A stretch of 64,000 nucleotides of DNA from Mesostigma viride (lineage: Eukaryota > Streptophyta > Mesostigmatophyceae > Mesostigmatales > Mesostigmataceae), in NCBI GenBank assembly GCA_009746045.1, contig RPFO01000700.1:1-64000 (forward strand), written 5' to 3'. Of this stretch, positions 15,356 through 27,483 are shown piece by piece. A program made the position numbers and the translations under genes. The notes under the pieces were generated by a model. The model did not search any database. It was not told the DNA's origin and saw nothing but the letters and a program-made list of their open reading frames with translations. Within the stretch, counting starts at the first letter, position 1. Each line of letters begins with the position of its first letter.

Positions 15356-16238
15356 GCGCCGTAACCGAGACGTGTGTGGTGGCAACATGCCGCCTGGATA
15401 CCAGCTGGCCTTGCTTCGTTAGATACATTTATGGCTGCATGTGATGGCGTGCCCTTCCCGTGGTCACAGTGGTCACAGTGAGGGCCTGTGGTTGCATCAT
15501 ACTGGTGGTGGTTATAAAGAAGTTAGCGAATACAAAACTGTCTTTCTTAAGATGATTTTGAAGTGGGCATGAGCGATCGTGCACATGCTAACATTTGATG
15601 GCCATTCCATGGTGAAGTTGGGAATTGGATGGGATTGTTTGATAAAGATGCGGTGGTGTGTCTTAAAATGAGCTGTGCTAATCTCATTATGAAGTGCTCA
15701 AGACAACTCATTATAATAAATCAGAGTTGGAACAAACATTGTCTGCATCATGCCCCAACTTGAACACTACATGAAGTGTGACACCTATGCTACGTGTGTT
15801 GCGGGCTAGCTGTGTCAGCAAACAATTTTAGCTTTTAGCCCTCAAATCGTGTCCAACTCGCGCCTAACAATAGGAGCCGGTTGCACCTTGCATGGTAATG
15901 TCCACAAACTAACCTAAAACAGTTGAGTGTCCATACTGGGACCAAAGCACACTCATATAGGGACTTTGGTCTGGCAGGCCCCCAGCGGCTTGGCCGGCCA
16001 AGGCGGCATATTCTGACCTGGCCTGGCCCCAAGGGCATTCCCAAAAGGGTAGGGAAACATGCCACGAACTACACCCAGATGTTGCTGGATGACCTACTCA
16101 TCCCAGCCATAACTCATAAAAAATGCCTACAATATTTGGAACGAATCCATGCATCGATGCTCCTACACCAATCAGTTTTCTGCACCGCTATAGCCTCGAC
16201 TTTGCATGTACGTAATTATTTCGTCCCTGTGGACCTTT
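15356..16238. other. No feature seen
   Basis: Moderately AT-rich sequence with short frames only. A motif near 15660-15770 (TGCTAATCTCATTATGAAG, AACAAACATTGTCTGCATCAT) resembles text beside the LINE end at 43340-43400, so part of it may be an old retroelement tail. No gene recognised. Confidence 0.4.
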
Positions 16239-17975
16239 AGCGAGATGACTTGCCTGAATGTGTTCAGATGGGGCGCGTGCCAGGAAACGGCTCGAAGCTG
16301 GGAAAAGCAGGGGGCTCCGCATGCGGACGGGCCGTACGAAGCCGAAATGTTATGGCTGCCGCTGGCCCCCCCGCCTCGGCGCCTTCGGCCACTGCCCCTT
16401 CGCGCAGCGCGCCCCGCGTGGCGCCGGCGTTCCCGAGGACGCACCCCGCGGGTGTACGCGCCAATCGCCCGCTCAGGCGCCAAAAAGTCCGGGCCCCGAA
16501 GGGGCCCCCAACTTGTCAACTACTATATTACGATCGTGTTGCGCAAGGGAGAAACCCGAACATCCTGACACCGCCGCGGGCGCCGTACCGTACGGCCTGA
16601 TCGCACCCCCACGAACGACAACTATTCCTGAAATCCTGCGGAGCCGCGAGTTACGGCCCGTAACCGCTCGCCTGAACGCCGTCACACCCTCCTAAGATCG
16701 AGTGTCAGCAGTTCTGAACGGAATCTGAATTCAGCAAAATGCGCGAGAAATGCCGGGGGGCATATACGGCTGATTAACTTGTTACTACGGGAAGGATCTC
16801 TCTCCAAACATCCTACTTGATTTACTAAGGGTTCAGACTGAACGGGAAATCTCTAGTGTTCAGAATGAACGGGAAATGTGCAGAAATTTAAGTTCGAACC
16901 CTAGTCTGAACGGTTTTTCGGTTGAATTTTCGGTTCGGCCTACTTCCCACGCAATTTCTGTGCCAATTTTAACGAGATGACTGAACTGAACGTGTTCAGA
17001 CGGGGAGCGTTGCAAAAAACGGCTCGAAACTCTGAAAAGCAGGGGGCTCAGCCCAAAAAACGGCCGTACGTAACCGAAATTTCGGGCTCCCGCTGGCCCC
17101 CCCGCCTCGGCGCCCTCGGCCACTGCCCCTTCGCACTGCGCACCCCGCGTGGCGCCGGCGTTCCCGAGGACGCACCCCGCGGGTGTACGCGCCAATCGCC
17201 CGCTCAGGCGCCAAAAAGTCCGGGCCCCGCAGGGGCCCCCAACTTGTCAACTACTATATTACGATCGTGTTGCGCAAGGGAGAAACCCGAACATCCTGAC
17301 ACCGCCGCGGGCGCCGTACCGTACGGCCTGATCGCACCCCCACGAACGCCTACTATTCCTGAAATCCTGCGGAGCCGCGAGTTACGGCCCGTAACCGCTC
17401 GCCTGAACGCCGTCACACCCTCCTAAGATCGAGTGTCAGCAGTTCTGAACGGAATCTGAATTCAGCAAAATGCGCGAGAAATGCCGGGGGCATATACGGC
17501 TGATTAACTTGTTACTACGGGAAGGATCTCTATCCAAACATCCTACTTGATTTACTAAGGGTTCAGACTGAACGGGAATTCTCTAGTGTTCAGAATGAAC
17601 GGGAAATGTGCAGAAATTTAAGTTCGAACCCTATTCTGAACGGTTTTTCGGTTAAATTTTCGGTTCGGCCTACTTCTTACGCAATTTCTGTGCCAATTTT
17701 AACGAGATGACTGAACTGAACGTGTTCAGACGGGGAGCGTTGCAAAAAACGGCTCGAAACTCTGAAAAGCAGGGGGCTCAGCCCAAAAAACGGCCGTACG
17801 TAACCGAAATTTCGGGCTCCCGCTGGCCCCCCCGCCTCGGCGCCCTCGGCCACTGCCCCTTCGCACTGCGCACCCCGCGTGGCGCCGGCGTTCCCGAGGA
17901 CGCACCCCGCGGGTGTACGCGCCAATCGCCCGCTCAGGCGCCAAAAAGTCCGGGCCCCGCAGGGGCCCCCAACTT
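16239..17975. repeat. 731-bp tandem repeat, 2.4 copies
   Basis: Units start at the GAGATGAC..TGTTCAG segment near 16239, 16971 and 17702, with a spacing of 731-732 bp. Each unit holds the CTGAACGTGTTCAG palindrome (diverged in the first), a GC-rich block (CCCCGCCTCGGCGCC), a GGGCCCCG-AG-GGGCCC hairpin and CAACTTGT. After CTTGT the first two copies continue with CAACTACTATATTACG, while the third switches to TGCCCTTTATATTAC. Confidence 0.85.
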
Positions 17976-18330
17976 GTTGCCCTTTATATTACAATTTTAG
18001 ACAGCGATTTGTTTGCGCAAACCCTAAAAGCAAACTGTTGCCGCGTGCGAGTAGCGTTCCGCGGCGACCGCGATTGGGGGGTCGACCGTAGGGGTTCCCT
18101 TACATGCGTGCCGTTGGCTTGGTTGCGTCCACTGGTTGCGCGGCAAAGTTTGGCCCATTTGTGCCACCATTGCGGCCAAACTTTTGTCAGACAGCGTTTT
18201 GGCTGGCGTGCCTAAAGTTGTTTGCCCAAACTCTTGCCAAAAGTGTTGCGCAAACTCTTCCGTATTCGAGTAGCGTGGCCTATTGACCACAGAATTTCGG
18301 CATTGCGACCGATTCAAGCGGTATGTGTGC
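17976..18330. repeat. Module following CTTGT, related to 10745-11000
   Basis: Shares TTGTTGCCCTTTATA and the AAACTCTTCCG and GCAAACTCTT text with the stretch at 10745-10990. No coding sequence recognised. Confidence 0.55.
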
Positions 18331-19352
18331 GACAAACGTGGTGGGGTTGTTGCCCGGTTATTGGCCGGGAACTAGCGTCAGTTTGACCACAGAATTGTTG
18401 CCCAGTCGCTGCGTGTTGGTTCGTCACTTTGCATGTCGACTGGGTATTTCTTATTCCGGGGCCCAATGGCCGGCGCCGCGCCAGACTCGCCCGCCTTTGG
18501 GCTTGCATGTTGCCCGGTTGCTGCCTGGTTTTTGCGTGTCGTGGCGACCGCAGTCGCTGCGTGCCAAAGGACAGCTCGGTAGCGTTGCTTTCAATGATTT
18601 CAACAGATTTTAACGGATGCAACGAAGGCACGAAGGGACGAAGACAACGATAGCATGCGGAATGCAGAGAAATCATGCGAACTCGTGAAAGAAGGTCGTT
18701 GAATGATGTTGTTTGTGCATTTTGAAAAGTCAGGTGTTGTGGGATTCAATCAACGGCAAGGAAGCGTTTATACTGGCCTTTGAGTCGAAAGTGTGCTGCT
18801 TTACGTCAAGATTTCCATAACTATCGGTTTGCGCCACCAGTCTCGCGGGATGCGCGTCCTGCATGGAAGGGGGAAAATTTTTATCAAGGAGACATCTAGC
18901 GCAGGCCAGAAATCGGGAGAATTCGGACCCTTTCTTATGCCCCCGGGCGAGGGACGATACCTTTCGTGGTGGGATCTACTTTGTGGTGGGATCATCTTTT
19001 GTGGTGGCTCGCGCCTTGACACCTCACAGGCATGCAACGTAGATAACATCATTAAAACTCCGGCGGCGCTGCAGGGCGGCATGGCAAGGGATCTGGCGCT
19101 ATCTGACGGGAAAGAAGGCATAACCTCACGTTGATAACGTTGCTAAGAAGCGAAACATGTCGGCTGTCGGGGTTTTATCGAGTGGTTTTTGAGTGGTTTG
19201 TTGGAAGGTGTTTGCTGCAGGCTGCTCAGTTGTATGTAAATATTGAGGCAATTAAACGTTTCTTAGCACCGGCTTCACTGTGCTTGGAGGCTTCACTGTG
19301 CTTGGAGGCTCACCAGCTTGTGTATTTTTAGCAAACGGATGTGTTGGAAAGA
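18331..19352. other. No feature seen
   Basis: GC-rich, apparently single-copy sequence in this window. The frames at 18314-18676 and 18793-19134 overlap on opposite strands and show no domain, so neither is called. Confidence 0.4.
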
Positions 19353-19810
19353 AAGTGACATGGGTTGATCTGAGGGGCATACTGCACGGGTGAAACGCAT
19401 GCAGGTAGGGAGTATCATTGGTAAGGCTGTATGTTATGTGTATACATATCTTGCGTATGCGTAGGTTGCATTATGCGTATGCGTATATTGAATTTGGCCT
19501 TGTGGCAAGCTTTGGTTTCTTACCAAAGGGTTGTGCTGGAAAGAAAGGTGACAGGGGTTGATCTCAGGGGCATACTGCATGGGCGAAACTGCACTAGGTA
19601 CTCCTTACCTGTCCGGTCATTGGTAAGGCACGGTGCGTGCCAGGGGTTGACCTGAGGGGCGTACGGCATGGGTGAAGCTGCATGTACGTATGCCCAATAC
19701 CTATCATCATTGGTAACGCACTGCGTGACAGGGGTTGATCTAAGGGGCATACTCCATGGGTGAAACTGCATGTAGGTAGAGGGCATCTTTGGTAAAGCAG
19801 TATATAATGC
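19353..19810. repeat. About 90-bp tandem repeats, diverged
   Basis: Four copies of a unit containing GGGGTTGATCTCAGGGGCA, ACTGCATGGGTGAAACTGCATG and CATTGGTAAGGC, beginning near 19357, 19547, 19637 and 19727. The last three are adjacent (about 90 bp apart). The first is set off by about 100 bp of unrelated text. Confidence 0.8.
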
Positions 19811-20458
19811 CAGGTATACATGGTTGTCTCCTTGATACATATATTTCAGGTTCTTCTTTTCGGGGTTTAATTTCCCTATGTTGCATGCCATTCTCACCCG
19901 CCTCTAATATTCTCAATGAATGCATATATTGCTTCCACTCCGGGCGACCAACTTTACTGTAAATTGTCCTACGGTATAACCGGTTGTGATAAATTAATGG
20001 ATGAATAGATTAATGTCGCGCTCATGGTCCTCCCTGCCTTACCAATGAAATATAAATGCTTCCGTAACGCTCAATAAATGTCACAACTAAACCTAACGCA
20101 CAAGCAATGATATACGCATACGTAATTTACACGTACCTCCGTCTGAACATCGCACAGTGAACAAAGTGCAAGACGTGTTCGCTGTGTTACCCCAACGGTT
20201 ACAAATGCTTACGGCCTCAGTCGCACATCTCCGTAGCGCAATGGGAAGGGCAAATGTCTCCAGAATCTCCGATTGGCCGGGAACTAGCGTACGATTTTCA
20301 CAGATTTTCACTCCAGTTGGTCGCCCGGACTGGAATATTTGCTCGCGTTCAGTGGGCCCTAAATGTGCACACGTTCCGTAGACGGTTGTAGTAGAGTAGG
20401 TGACGTGTCCGGCCGGAGACCGGCCACAAACGCCGGACAGGCACAATATTGGTTACTA
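19811..20458. other. No feature seen
   Basis: Mixed-composition sequence with short frames on both strands and no recognised gene. Confidence 0.4.
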
Positions 20459-20491
20459 CCGGGGGCCCGGGGGCGAAGCCCCCGTTCTTGT
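20459..20491. other. GC-rich hairpin followed by CTTGT
   Basis: GGGGGCGAAGCCCCC stem-loop, two bases, then CTTGT. It has the same layout as the module ends at 11452, 16490, 17221 and 17951, but lies in otherwise unrelated sequence. Confidence 0.7.
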
Positions 20492-21740
20492 CTGGCCAAC
20501 TCCAAATTTATACCGGTCAATTATGCACAATCATCTGGACGCCACTGGTAATGAAACTGGAAAGACCCCGTTGATTTGCCTGCCACAAATCATCAACAGT
20601 TAAGCAGCATGCTTGACAATAATTTGATCATTGCACAGCATCCACTTAATATGGCTTCATTCGTTGCAGCAACGTAACGCGTTCGAACCCCTCGTCTTTC
20701 AGCTTTGCAAAGTTGTAGACTTGAAGCTCGTTCAGCGGGTTCCTTCTCCACGCTCCTACTTCCGACGTGTATGCTTATGTAGCGTGGCACTGTGTTCCGC
20801 AATGCTCTGACGGCAGCATTGCCCAGCGTTATTTCCCCATGCTTGACTGACAGGAAACTGTGGTCCTGGTCGGAGCTGGTATTGTGGCTCGGCCAGTAGG
20901 ACAGGCAATGGATGGACCTTGGCGGCTAACATTGGATAGAAGAACAAACAAGGTGCAAGGTGCACCGGGCCGATGATAACTCCCGGCGCTTAACGCACAT
21001 GCCTGAACGTGTCGACAACGACTCTGCGGTGAATTGTCAAGGAGTGCCGTACTCAGGGCTTTCTTATCCAAAACAGACTTGATGGCCAGCCCCCGCATAC
21101 GACGGGGCTCCAGTGAGCTCACCGAGCAATGTCTGGAGTCCATCGGATGGCAAAAGTCACGCCCTGCCTCCAAAGACACACGGGTCATCCATCCCCTGCA
21201 GGAGATTGAAAAGGTGAAAGCCTGTTCATGGTTGGTGCCTACTTGTGGCTTTTATTGCCGTTATATGATGAGGCGCGCAACCGGAGGTCGCCAAGTAGCA
21301 CTTAAGGCTGGCCAGTGTGGAATGCCGACCTTGGTTCATCACTGGTATGCAATTTTCCCATTTGTTGACCGCCGCTTGCTTACTGGGTTGTATAGGTGTT
21401 ACTGGGCTATGGCATGCATCCTTCCCCCCGGTGCATGGCCCTCTGCGTGTTTATTAATGGCCCCCACACATGCGCACGCTTGCCGCTGCCCTCCCTCCCT
21501 TCCCCCACTTCCCCAACACCCTGCCCTCTTGATGTGCTCATTGAACTCTCCACTGACCGCTCCATCAACATCATCAGCCCAAGCCCAAACCCAAGCCACC
21601 AGAACCCCAAACCTGCTCCCACCCACCCACCCCCTCACCATTGACGCCGTCTTGCTTCCCTCCTCGCACTTGTGACTGCTGCCTGCCACATCAGCATGAA
21701 AGCAAGCTGTGTGCATGCACAATTCCTACGCATACCTTGA
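20492..21740. other. No confident gene
   Basis: The longest frame, 21034-21675 (+, 213 codons), mixes unrelated composition and ends in a Pro/Thr-rich low-complexity tail. No domain, conserved motif or supporting splice pattern was recognised. It could hide upstream exons of the gene that begins at 27273, but nothing shows this. Confidence 0.35.
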
Positions 21741-22035
21741 CCTACAGCTATACTTACATCAACGCTTGCACCTGATAGATAGCAATCCCGACCAATAGCA
21801 CCTACAGCTATACTTACATCAACGCTTGTACCTGATAGATAGCAATGCCGACCAATAGCACCTACAGCTATACTTACATCAAAGCTTGCACCTGATAGAT
21901 AGCAATGCCGACCAATAGCACCTACAGCTATACTTACATCAACGCTTGTACCTGATAGATAGCAATGCCAACCAATAGCACCTATAGCTATACTTATATT
22001 AACGCTTGCTCCTGATAGATAGCACTGCCAACTGA
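21741..22035. repeat. 60-bp tandem repeat, 5 copies
   Basis: Unit CACCTACAGCTATACTTACA continuing to GATAGATAGCAATGCCGACC, with copies starting near 21741, 21801, 21861, 21921 and 21981. The copies differ by a few substitutions. The period is a multiple of three, so one frame on the - strand reads a regular 20-residue repeat. No other evidence supports a protein. Confidence 0.93.
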
Positions 22036-23220
22036 TAACACCGCGTGCGAGGCTTCGCCGCACGTGCCACGCAGCAACAAGCCAGGAGTTAGCTGCGTTC
22101 GCTACTGGCATCTGGGCCGCTTCTGGTGCTAGCATCCCGGTGACCACCTACCCGGATGGTAGGGTGCTTGCATACCGCTGACCACGTTGGGTTCGGAAAC
22201 ACAACTTTGTGGGACACCTGTTTGCGCTTGTGTGGGTTTCAAGGGGGGGAACGCAGGGGGCATGCACACCGCCCATGTCACCTAGTGCGTGACACTACTT
22301 GCGATAGGCCTGTTGAAATTGGGGCATTCTTGTCTGCCAAACTTTGCTTGCACTGCAGAACCTGACTAGGAAGATGTGATTGACGGCTTCTACTAGTAAT
22401 AAGTAGTGAAATGGTTTAAACATACTGAAATATCTATTTATAACCTGACGTACGAATTCAAGTACGCACATTAGAAATGTAGACACAGTATGATATTCTA
22501 CACATATCGGGGTCACTATAACCCAACCAGCATGTTGAATAATCTCCACGCATGGGGGTCATTGTAGCCCAACCAGCCCGTGTAATAATCTACACACATG
22601 GACAATGTACCTGTATTGGGAATGAATCTGTCGTGGAAGTTGTCGGTCGTTAAAGTTGTTCGGTCGGGGGCCCTTCGCAACTGGCTACGTGGGGCCAGCA
22701 GCATCTGTGTGTTTCCTCTGCCCCCTTTACTGCTGGAATGACCAAAGGGCAGGGCGGTGATTACTCTGGCGGTAGGCTGGTTCTCGGGTCATGTCCCACC
22801 AGCACCACCCAATAGCTCCCGTTCTGCTTCCCCTTCCACACATGCTTGAGTGCTCGACGATCTTTTCTTCTATTCTTTCCTCTTTCTCTCTTCCGCCTCC
22901 TCTCTCCGCACTCTCTCAGGCCCACTTCCAGGCTCTTTGGCGATCTCTGGCTTTACGTATTTTTCTATACTTGAACCACTCGCCTGCTCGCGTGTCCCTC
23001 CCTTCGTCCTCCCCACTGCCATCCCACAAATGCCATCCACAACACAACTCATTTCACAACCACTACCCACCCCACAACAGCATCGCCGCACAACTGATGG
23101 GCGAGAAGGCTCCCCTTCATCCTCCTCGTTAGGCTCTGGGTTGCTGCCGCAGCTGACACGCGGTGGCACCGGTAAGTGAGCAGGGGAAGCCAGCATGAAC
23201 GGCCTTACGCCCTCTCGCCC
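22036..23220. other. Mostly featureless, with a short 46-bp duplication
   Basis: GGGGTCACTATAACCCAACCAG at 22509 is repeated with changes at 22555 (46-bp spacing, two copies). The remainder shows no gene. The stretch 22790-23200 is pyrimidine-rich. Confidence 0.5.
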
Positions 23221-23225
23221 CTCCC

Positions 23226-23397
23226 CCCCCCCGCCACGCACCCACCCACCCACCCACCCACCCACCCACCACCACCCACCCACCCACCCACCCACCCACC
23301 ACCCACCACCCACCCACCCACCCACCCACCCACCCACCCACCACCCACCCACCCACCCACCCACCCACCCACCCACGCACCCACGCACCCACGCACC
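23226..23397. repeat. (CCCA)n microsatellite with ACC slips
   Basis: Mostly CCCA tetramers with occasional missing bases. The last copies become CGCACCCA. Confidence 0.95.
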
Positions 23398-23458
23398 CTC
23401 TTTCTCTTTCCCCCCCTGTTTCTTACTCTCTCCTTCTGCCCACGCATCCACCACCCAC

Positions 23459-23469
23459 GCTCTCTCTCT

Positions 23470-23568
<99 letters not shown>

Positions 23569-23590
23569 TCTCTCTCTCTCCCCCCCCCTC
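23459..23590. repeat. (TC)n microsatellite
   Basis: About 60 CT dinucleotides with a few interruptions, followed by a run of C. Confidence 0.97.
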
Positions 23591-23744
23591 TCTCTTACTG
23601 TCTCCCACCACCCACACACCAACCAACCACCCTCCCCCCTGGGATTTCGTGCATGGATCTGACCGTATATGCGAGAGGGTCCGCTTAGGGCCAGCATGTA
23701 GATGTGCCTGCCTGAGTGCATGCCACCATCGCCGCTGCCAATCT

Positions 23745-23885
23745 CACCACCACCACCACCACCACCACCACCACCACCACCACCACCACCACCACCACCA
23801 CCACCACCACCACCACCACCACCACCACCACCACCACCACCACCACCACCACCACCACCACCACCACCACCACCACCACCACCAC
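23745..23885. repeat. (ACC)n microsatellite
   Basis: About 47 uninterrupted ACC (CCA) triplets. The strings His, Pro, Thr, Gly and Val in the different frames are repeat artefacts. Confidence 0.97.
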
Positions 23886-24100
23886 ACGCACACGTGGTTC
23901 CATCAGCACACACAAACATACTATGCCATGCACGCAATGTGACAATTTACCATGAGGCACACGGCCCTTGTGGGGTGGCCCTGTATGGCCCCGACCTCCA
24001 TCGGACACAATCATGCCACAAAGGGAACAATTATGGCCACGCACTTGTGCCTTTTGGCCCGAATAAACCTTCCAAGTGCGCGCTTATGTAGGGCATGTCT

Positions 24101-24316
24101 GTATACCCGATAGGAGCGTGTATGTTAAATAGCTATACCGTGTATCCCTATTCTGTATACACGACAGGAGCGTGTATGTTAAATAGCTATACCGTGTATC
24201 CCTATTCTGTATACACGATTGGAGCATGTATCTTAAATAGCCATACTGTGTATCCCTATTCTGTATATGCGATAGGAGCGTGTATGTTAAATAGCTATAC
24301 CGTGTATCCCTATTTC
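24101..24316. repeat. 54-bp tandem repeat, 4 copies
   Basis: Unit GTATACACGATAGGAGCGTG, then TATGTTAAATAGCTATACCG, then TGTATCCCTATTCT. Copies begin at 24101, 24155, 24209 and 24263 with few differences. The spacing is exactly 54 bp, which leaves a repeated 18-residue open frame by chance. Confidence 0.93.
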
Positions 24317-24725
24317 TCTGTTCCTGATGCAGTCGCTCGTTTGCTCGTCGGCGATGTCGTGGCTCGCATCGCGTGAAGTCCCACCCACATCCCATACCCC
24401 ACACATCCCAGTCTTTAGACTATACTCTCTGCGCTTCTGTTAATCCTGCCATGCGCGGAGAAACGCGCTCTCCTCAAATCTTATCTAAAATTACCTCATA
24501 ATTCCCACCCATCCGAGGGCTGCGTGCTTTGCTACTCCCATTCCGTGATGTGTCCGTGTCCTCCTGGCTGCCTCCGGCCCCTGGCCACCCCTGCCGTGTG
24601 TGCGCCACCCGGTTCTCCCCGTGTGCGCACCACCTGGCGCCAGGCTCCTCTGGTATCCACGGCGCGACCACGGCTGCAGGGCGCCTCGCTGCACGCCGTC
24701 GCCAGGCCAACGGGGTACGCACTAC
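24317..24725. other. No feature seen
   Basis: Single-copy-looking sequence between two repeat blocks. No gene recognised. Confidence 0.4.
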
Positions 24726-26085
24726 TTACCACTCACCCACCCACCAACCCACCCACCCACCAACCCACCCACCCACCCACCAACCCACCCACCCACCCAC
24801 CCACCCACCCACCCACCCACCCACCCACCCACCCACCAACCCACCCACCCACCCACCCACCCACCCACCAACCCACCCACCCACCCACCCACCCACCCAC
24901 CCACCCACCCACCCACCACCACCCACCCACCACCCACCCACCCACCCACCCACCCACCCACCCCCCCACCCACCCACCACCCACCCACCCACCCACCCAC
25001 CCACCCACCACCCACCCACCCACCCACCCACCCCCACCAACAACCCACCCACCCACCAACCCACCCACCCACCAACCCACCCACCCACCCACCAACCCAC
25101 CAACCCCACCCACCCACCCACCCACCCACCCACCACCCACCCACCCACCCACCCACCAACCCACCCACCCACCAACCCACCCACCCACCCACCCACCCAC
25201 CCACCAACCCACCCACCCACCCACCCACCCACCCACCACCCACCCACCCACCCACCCACCCACCCACCCACCCACCCACCCACCCACCCACCCACCCACC
25301 CACCCACCCACCCACCCACCCACCCACCCACCCACCCACCCACCCACCCACCAACCCACCCACCCACCAACCCACCCACCCACCCACCAACCCACCCACC
25401 CACCAACCCACCCACCCACCCACCCACCCACCCACCCACCAACCCACCCACCCACCCACCCACCCACCCACCCACCACCCACCCACCCACCCACCCACCC
25501 ACCCACCCACCCACCCACCCCCACCCACCCACCCACCCACCCACCCACCCACCCACCCACCCCCACCCACCCACCCACCCACCCACCCACCCACCCACCC
25601 ACCCCCCCCACCACCCACCACCCACCACCACCCACCCACCACCCACCCACCCACCAACCCACCCACCCACCAACCCACCCACCCACCACCAACCCACCCA
25701 CCCACCCACCACCCACCCACCCACCCACCCACCCACCCACCCACCCACCCACCCACCCACCCACCAACCCACCCACCAACCACCACCCACCCACCCACCC
25801 ACCACCCACCCACCCACCCACCCACCCACCACCCACCCACCCCACCCACCCACCCACCCACCCACCACCCACCCACCCACCCACCACCCACCACCCACCC
25901 ACCAACCCACCCACCCACCAACCCACCCACCCACCCACCAACCCACCCACCCACCAACCCACCCACCCACCAACCCACCCACCCACCCCCACCCACCCAC
26001 CCACCCACCCACCCACCCACCCACCCACCCACCCACCCACCCACCCACCCACCCACCCACCCACCCACCCACCCACCCACCCACC
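24726..26085. repeat. (CCCA)n array with CCAA and ACC variants
   Basis: About 1.36 kb of CCCA tetramers. CCAA units are scattered through it in clusters and occasional single-base losses or gains (CCACC, CCCCA) shift the phase. Very long Pro/Thr/His and Gly/Trp/Val frames on both strands result from the repeat and are not genes. Confidence 0.97.
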
Positions 26086-26280
26086 CTCCCTCCTCCCTCC
26101 CTCCCTCCCTCCCTCCCTCCCTCCCTCCCTCCCTCCCTCCCTCCCTCCCTCCCTCCCTCCCTCCCTCCCTCCCTCCCTCCCTCCCTCCCTCCCTCCCTCC
26201 CTCCCTCCCCCCTCCCTCCCTCCCTCCCTCCCTCCCTCCCTCCCTCCCTCCCTCCCTCCCTCGCTCCCTCCCTCCCTCCC
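26086..26280. repeat. (CCCT)n array
   Basis: About 48 CCCT tetramers directly continuing the CCCA array, with single interruptions near 26093, 26209 and 26262. Confidence 0.97.
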
Positions 26281-26385
26281 TCCATCCATCCATCCATCCA
26301 TCCATCCATCCATCCATCCATCCATCCATCCATCCATCCATCCATCCATCCCTCCCTCCCTCCCTCCATCCATCCCTCCCTCCCT

Positions 26386-26387
<2 letters not shown>
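26281..26387. repeat. (CCAT)n array with CCCT return
   Basis: About 17 CCAT tetramers (26281-26350), then short CCCT, CCAT and CCCT runs, all in the same 4-bp phase as their neighbours. Confidence 0.95.
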
Positions 26388-26454
<67 letters not shown>

Positions 26455-26463
26455 TAGCCAGCG

Positions 26464-26537
<74 letters not shown>
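26388..26537. repeat. (CCAG)n array
   Basis: About 37 CCAG tetramers with two single-base variants near 26454 and 26462. This is the same motif as the 13.7-14.9 kb arrays. Confidence 0.97.
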
Positions 26538-26539
<2 letters not shown>

Positions 26540-27272
26540 GTCCACACATTTGTCTGACTAACGGTTTTCTGGGTACAAGTTGTACATACGTGTAAGTAGG
26601 ATCTATCTAACTTGTGTGAATTTAAAGAGCCAACCAGCCTATCGTGACCTTCACGGATGCACGGAGCCGCCATTACCCTGTTGTCAGTAACTAGGTCGGC
26701 CATGTGTGTCTCGGGCTGCCTGGCTGGTGACAACGGCTCCCTGTACCGCAGCCCCCATTGTAGTTCTCCATGGCTTTGGTGTACCGCATGGCAATCGGCC
26801 GCTCAAGGGGGGGATAAGGCAATCCACGGGTGGCGCTTGTTTTCCCTTTGGAGAGCGTAATGCATCGGCAATGTGATACCTCAGAGGAGCCAGTATAAGC
26901 TGCATTGCCGCGCTGCTTCGTCAAAATCATTTATCGAGTATCACTTAAGTTGAGGTTCACAGTATAGGTGGGTTTTTACGCAAATATGCTTGCATTGGGC
27001 CACCATGACGCCCATGGTCCACATTACCTGGTGCCCAGTGCTGGATGCAAGTAGACGGTTGCGGGGGCTCCATGAGAGAGGCTGGGCCTTCAACTCGCAC
27101 AGTGCAGCAATTACCCCTTCATCGAGCCACTTCTGAACATACCGATGGTTGTCTGCCCACTCCACCCGCCCACCAAGCTGCGGTAGTATGCAGCATTAGT
27201 AGCAGTAACGACAACTGTGTACAGCCCTTATTTGGCCCCCCTCGCAAACACCCGTTCGACCCCCACCCCCAG
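26538..27272 (+). other. Unassigned sequence upstream of the first visible exon
   Basis: No exon could be placed here with confidence. It ends in a pyrimidine-rich tract and CAG at 27270-27272, a good 3' splice site for the next exon. Earlier exons of the gene must therefore lie here or further left. Confidence 0.4.
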
Positions 27273-27483
27273 GCCAAGGATGCCAGCAGTGGCGGCGGCG
27301 CCGGGCGTGCACCCGAGACGCTGCAGGAGCGCATGGAGCGCCAGATGGACGCGATATCGGCGGCGCACTCGTCCGAGGAGAGTGCGGCGCGCCAGAAGCT
27401 GGCCGCAGAGAACCGTCCGCTGCTGGAGAAGATGGACGAGACGGAGGCGGTGCTGCGGCGGCGGCGCACCGCGCGCGAGAAAA
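27273..27483 (+). CDS. Coiled-coil gene, exon 1 visible
   Basis: The acceptor CCCCCAG precedes the exon and the donor GTGCGT follows. The 211 nt encode a charged helical segment (AKDASSGG to RRRRTAREK) and end one base into a codon. That base completes a Lys codon with exon 2. The donor text GTGCGTGGGGGAAGAGTG is partly duplicated at 27550. Confidence 0.8.

Noticed and set aside
15923..16240. 105-codon + strand frame as a transposase fragment
   Set aside because: Some basic, transposase-like text, but no catalytic motif or neighbouring support.
20670..20705. tRNA B-box-like GCGTTCGAACCCC
   Set aside because: No cloverleaf, A box or acceptor stem could be paired around it.
21034..21675. 213-codon + strand frame as a gene
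   Set aside because: No domain, mixed composition and a Pro/Thr-rich end; no supporting splice or conservation signal visible.
21741..22035. CRISPR-like 60-bp regular repeat
   Set aside because: Contiguous tandem copies with no unique spacer.
24524..26733. Open frames over 600 codons on both strands (HPPT, PPSL, GWVG, WLAG repeats)
   Set aside because: They follow the tetranucleotide array exactly, exist in all frames of both strands and have no non-repetitive protein sequence.
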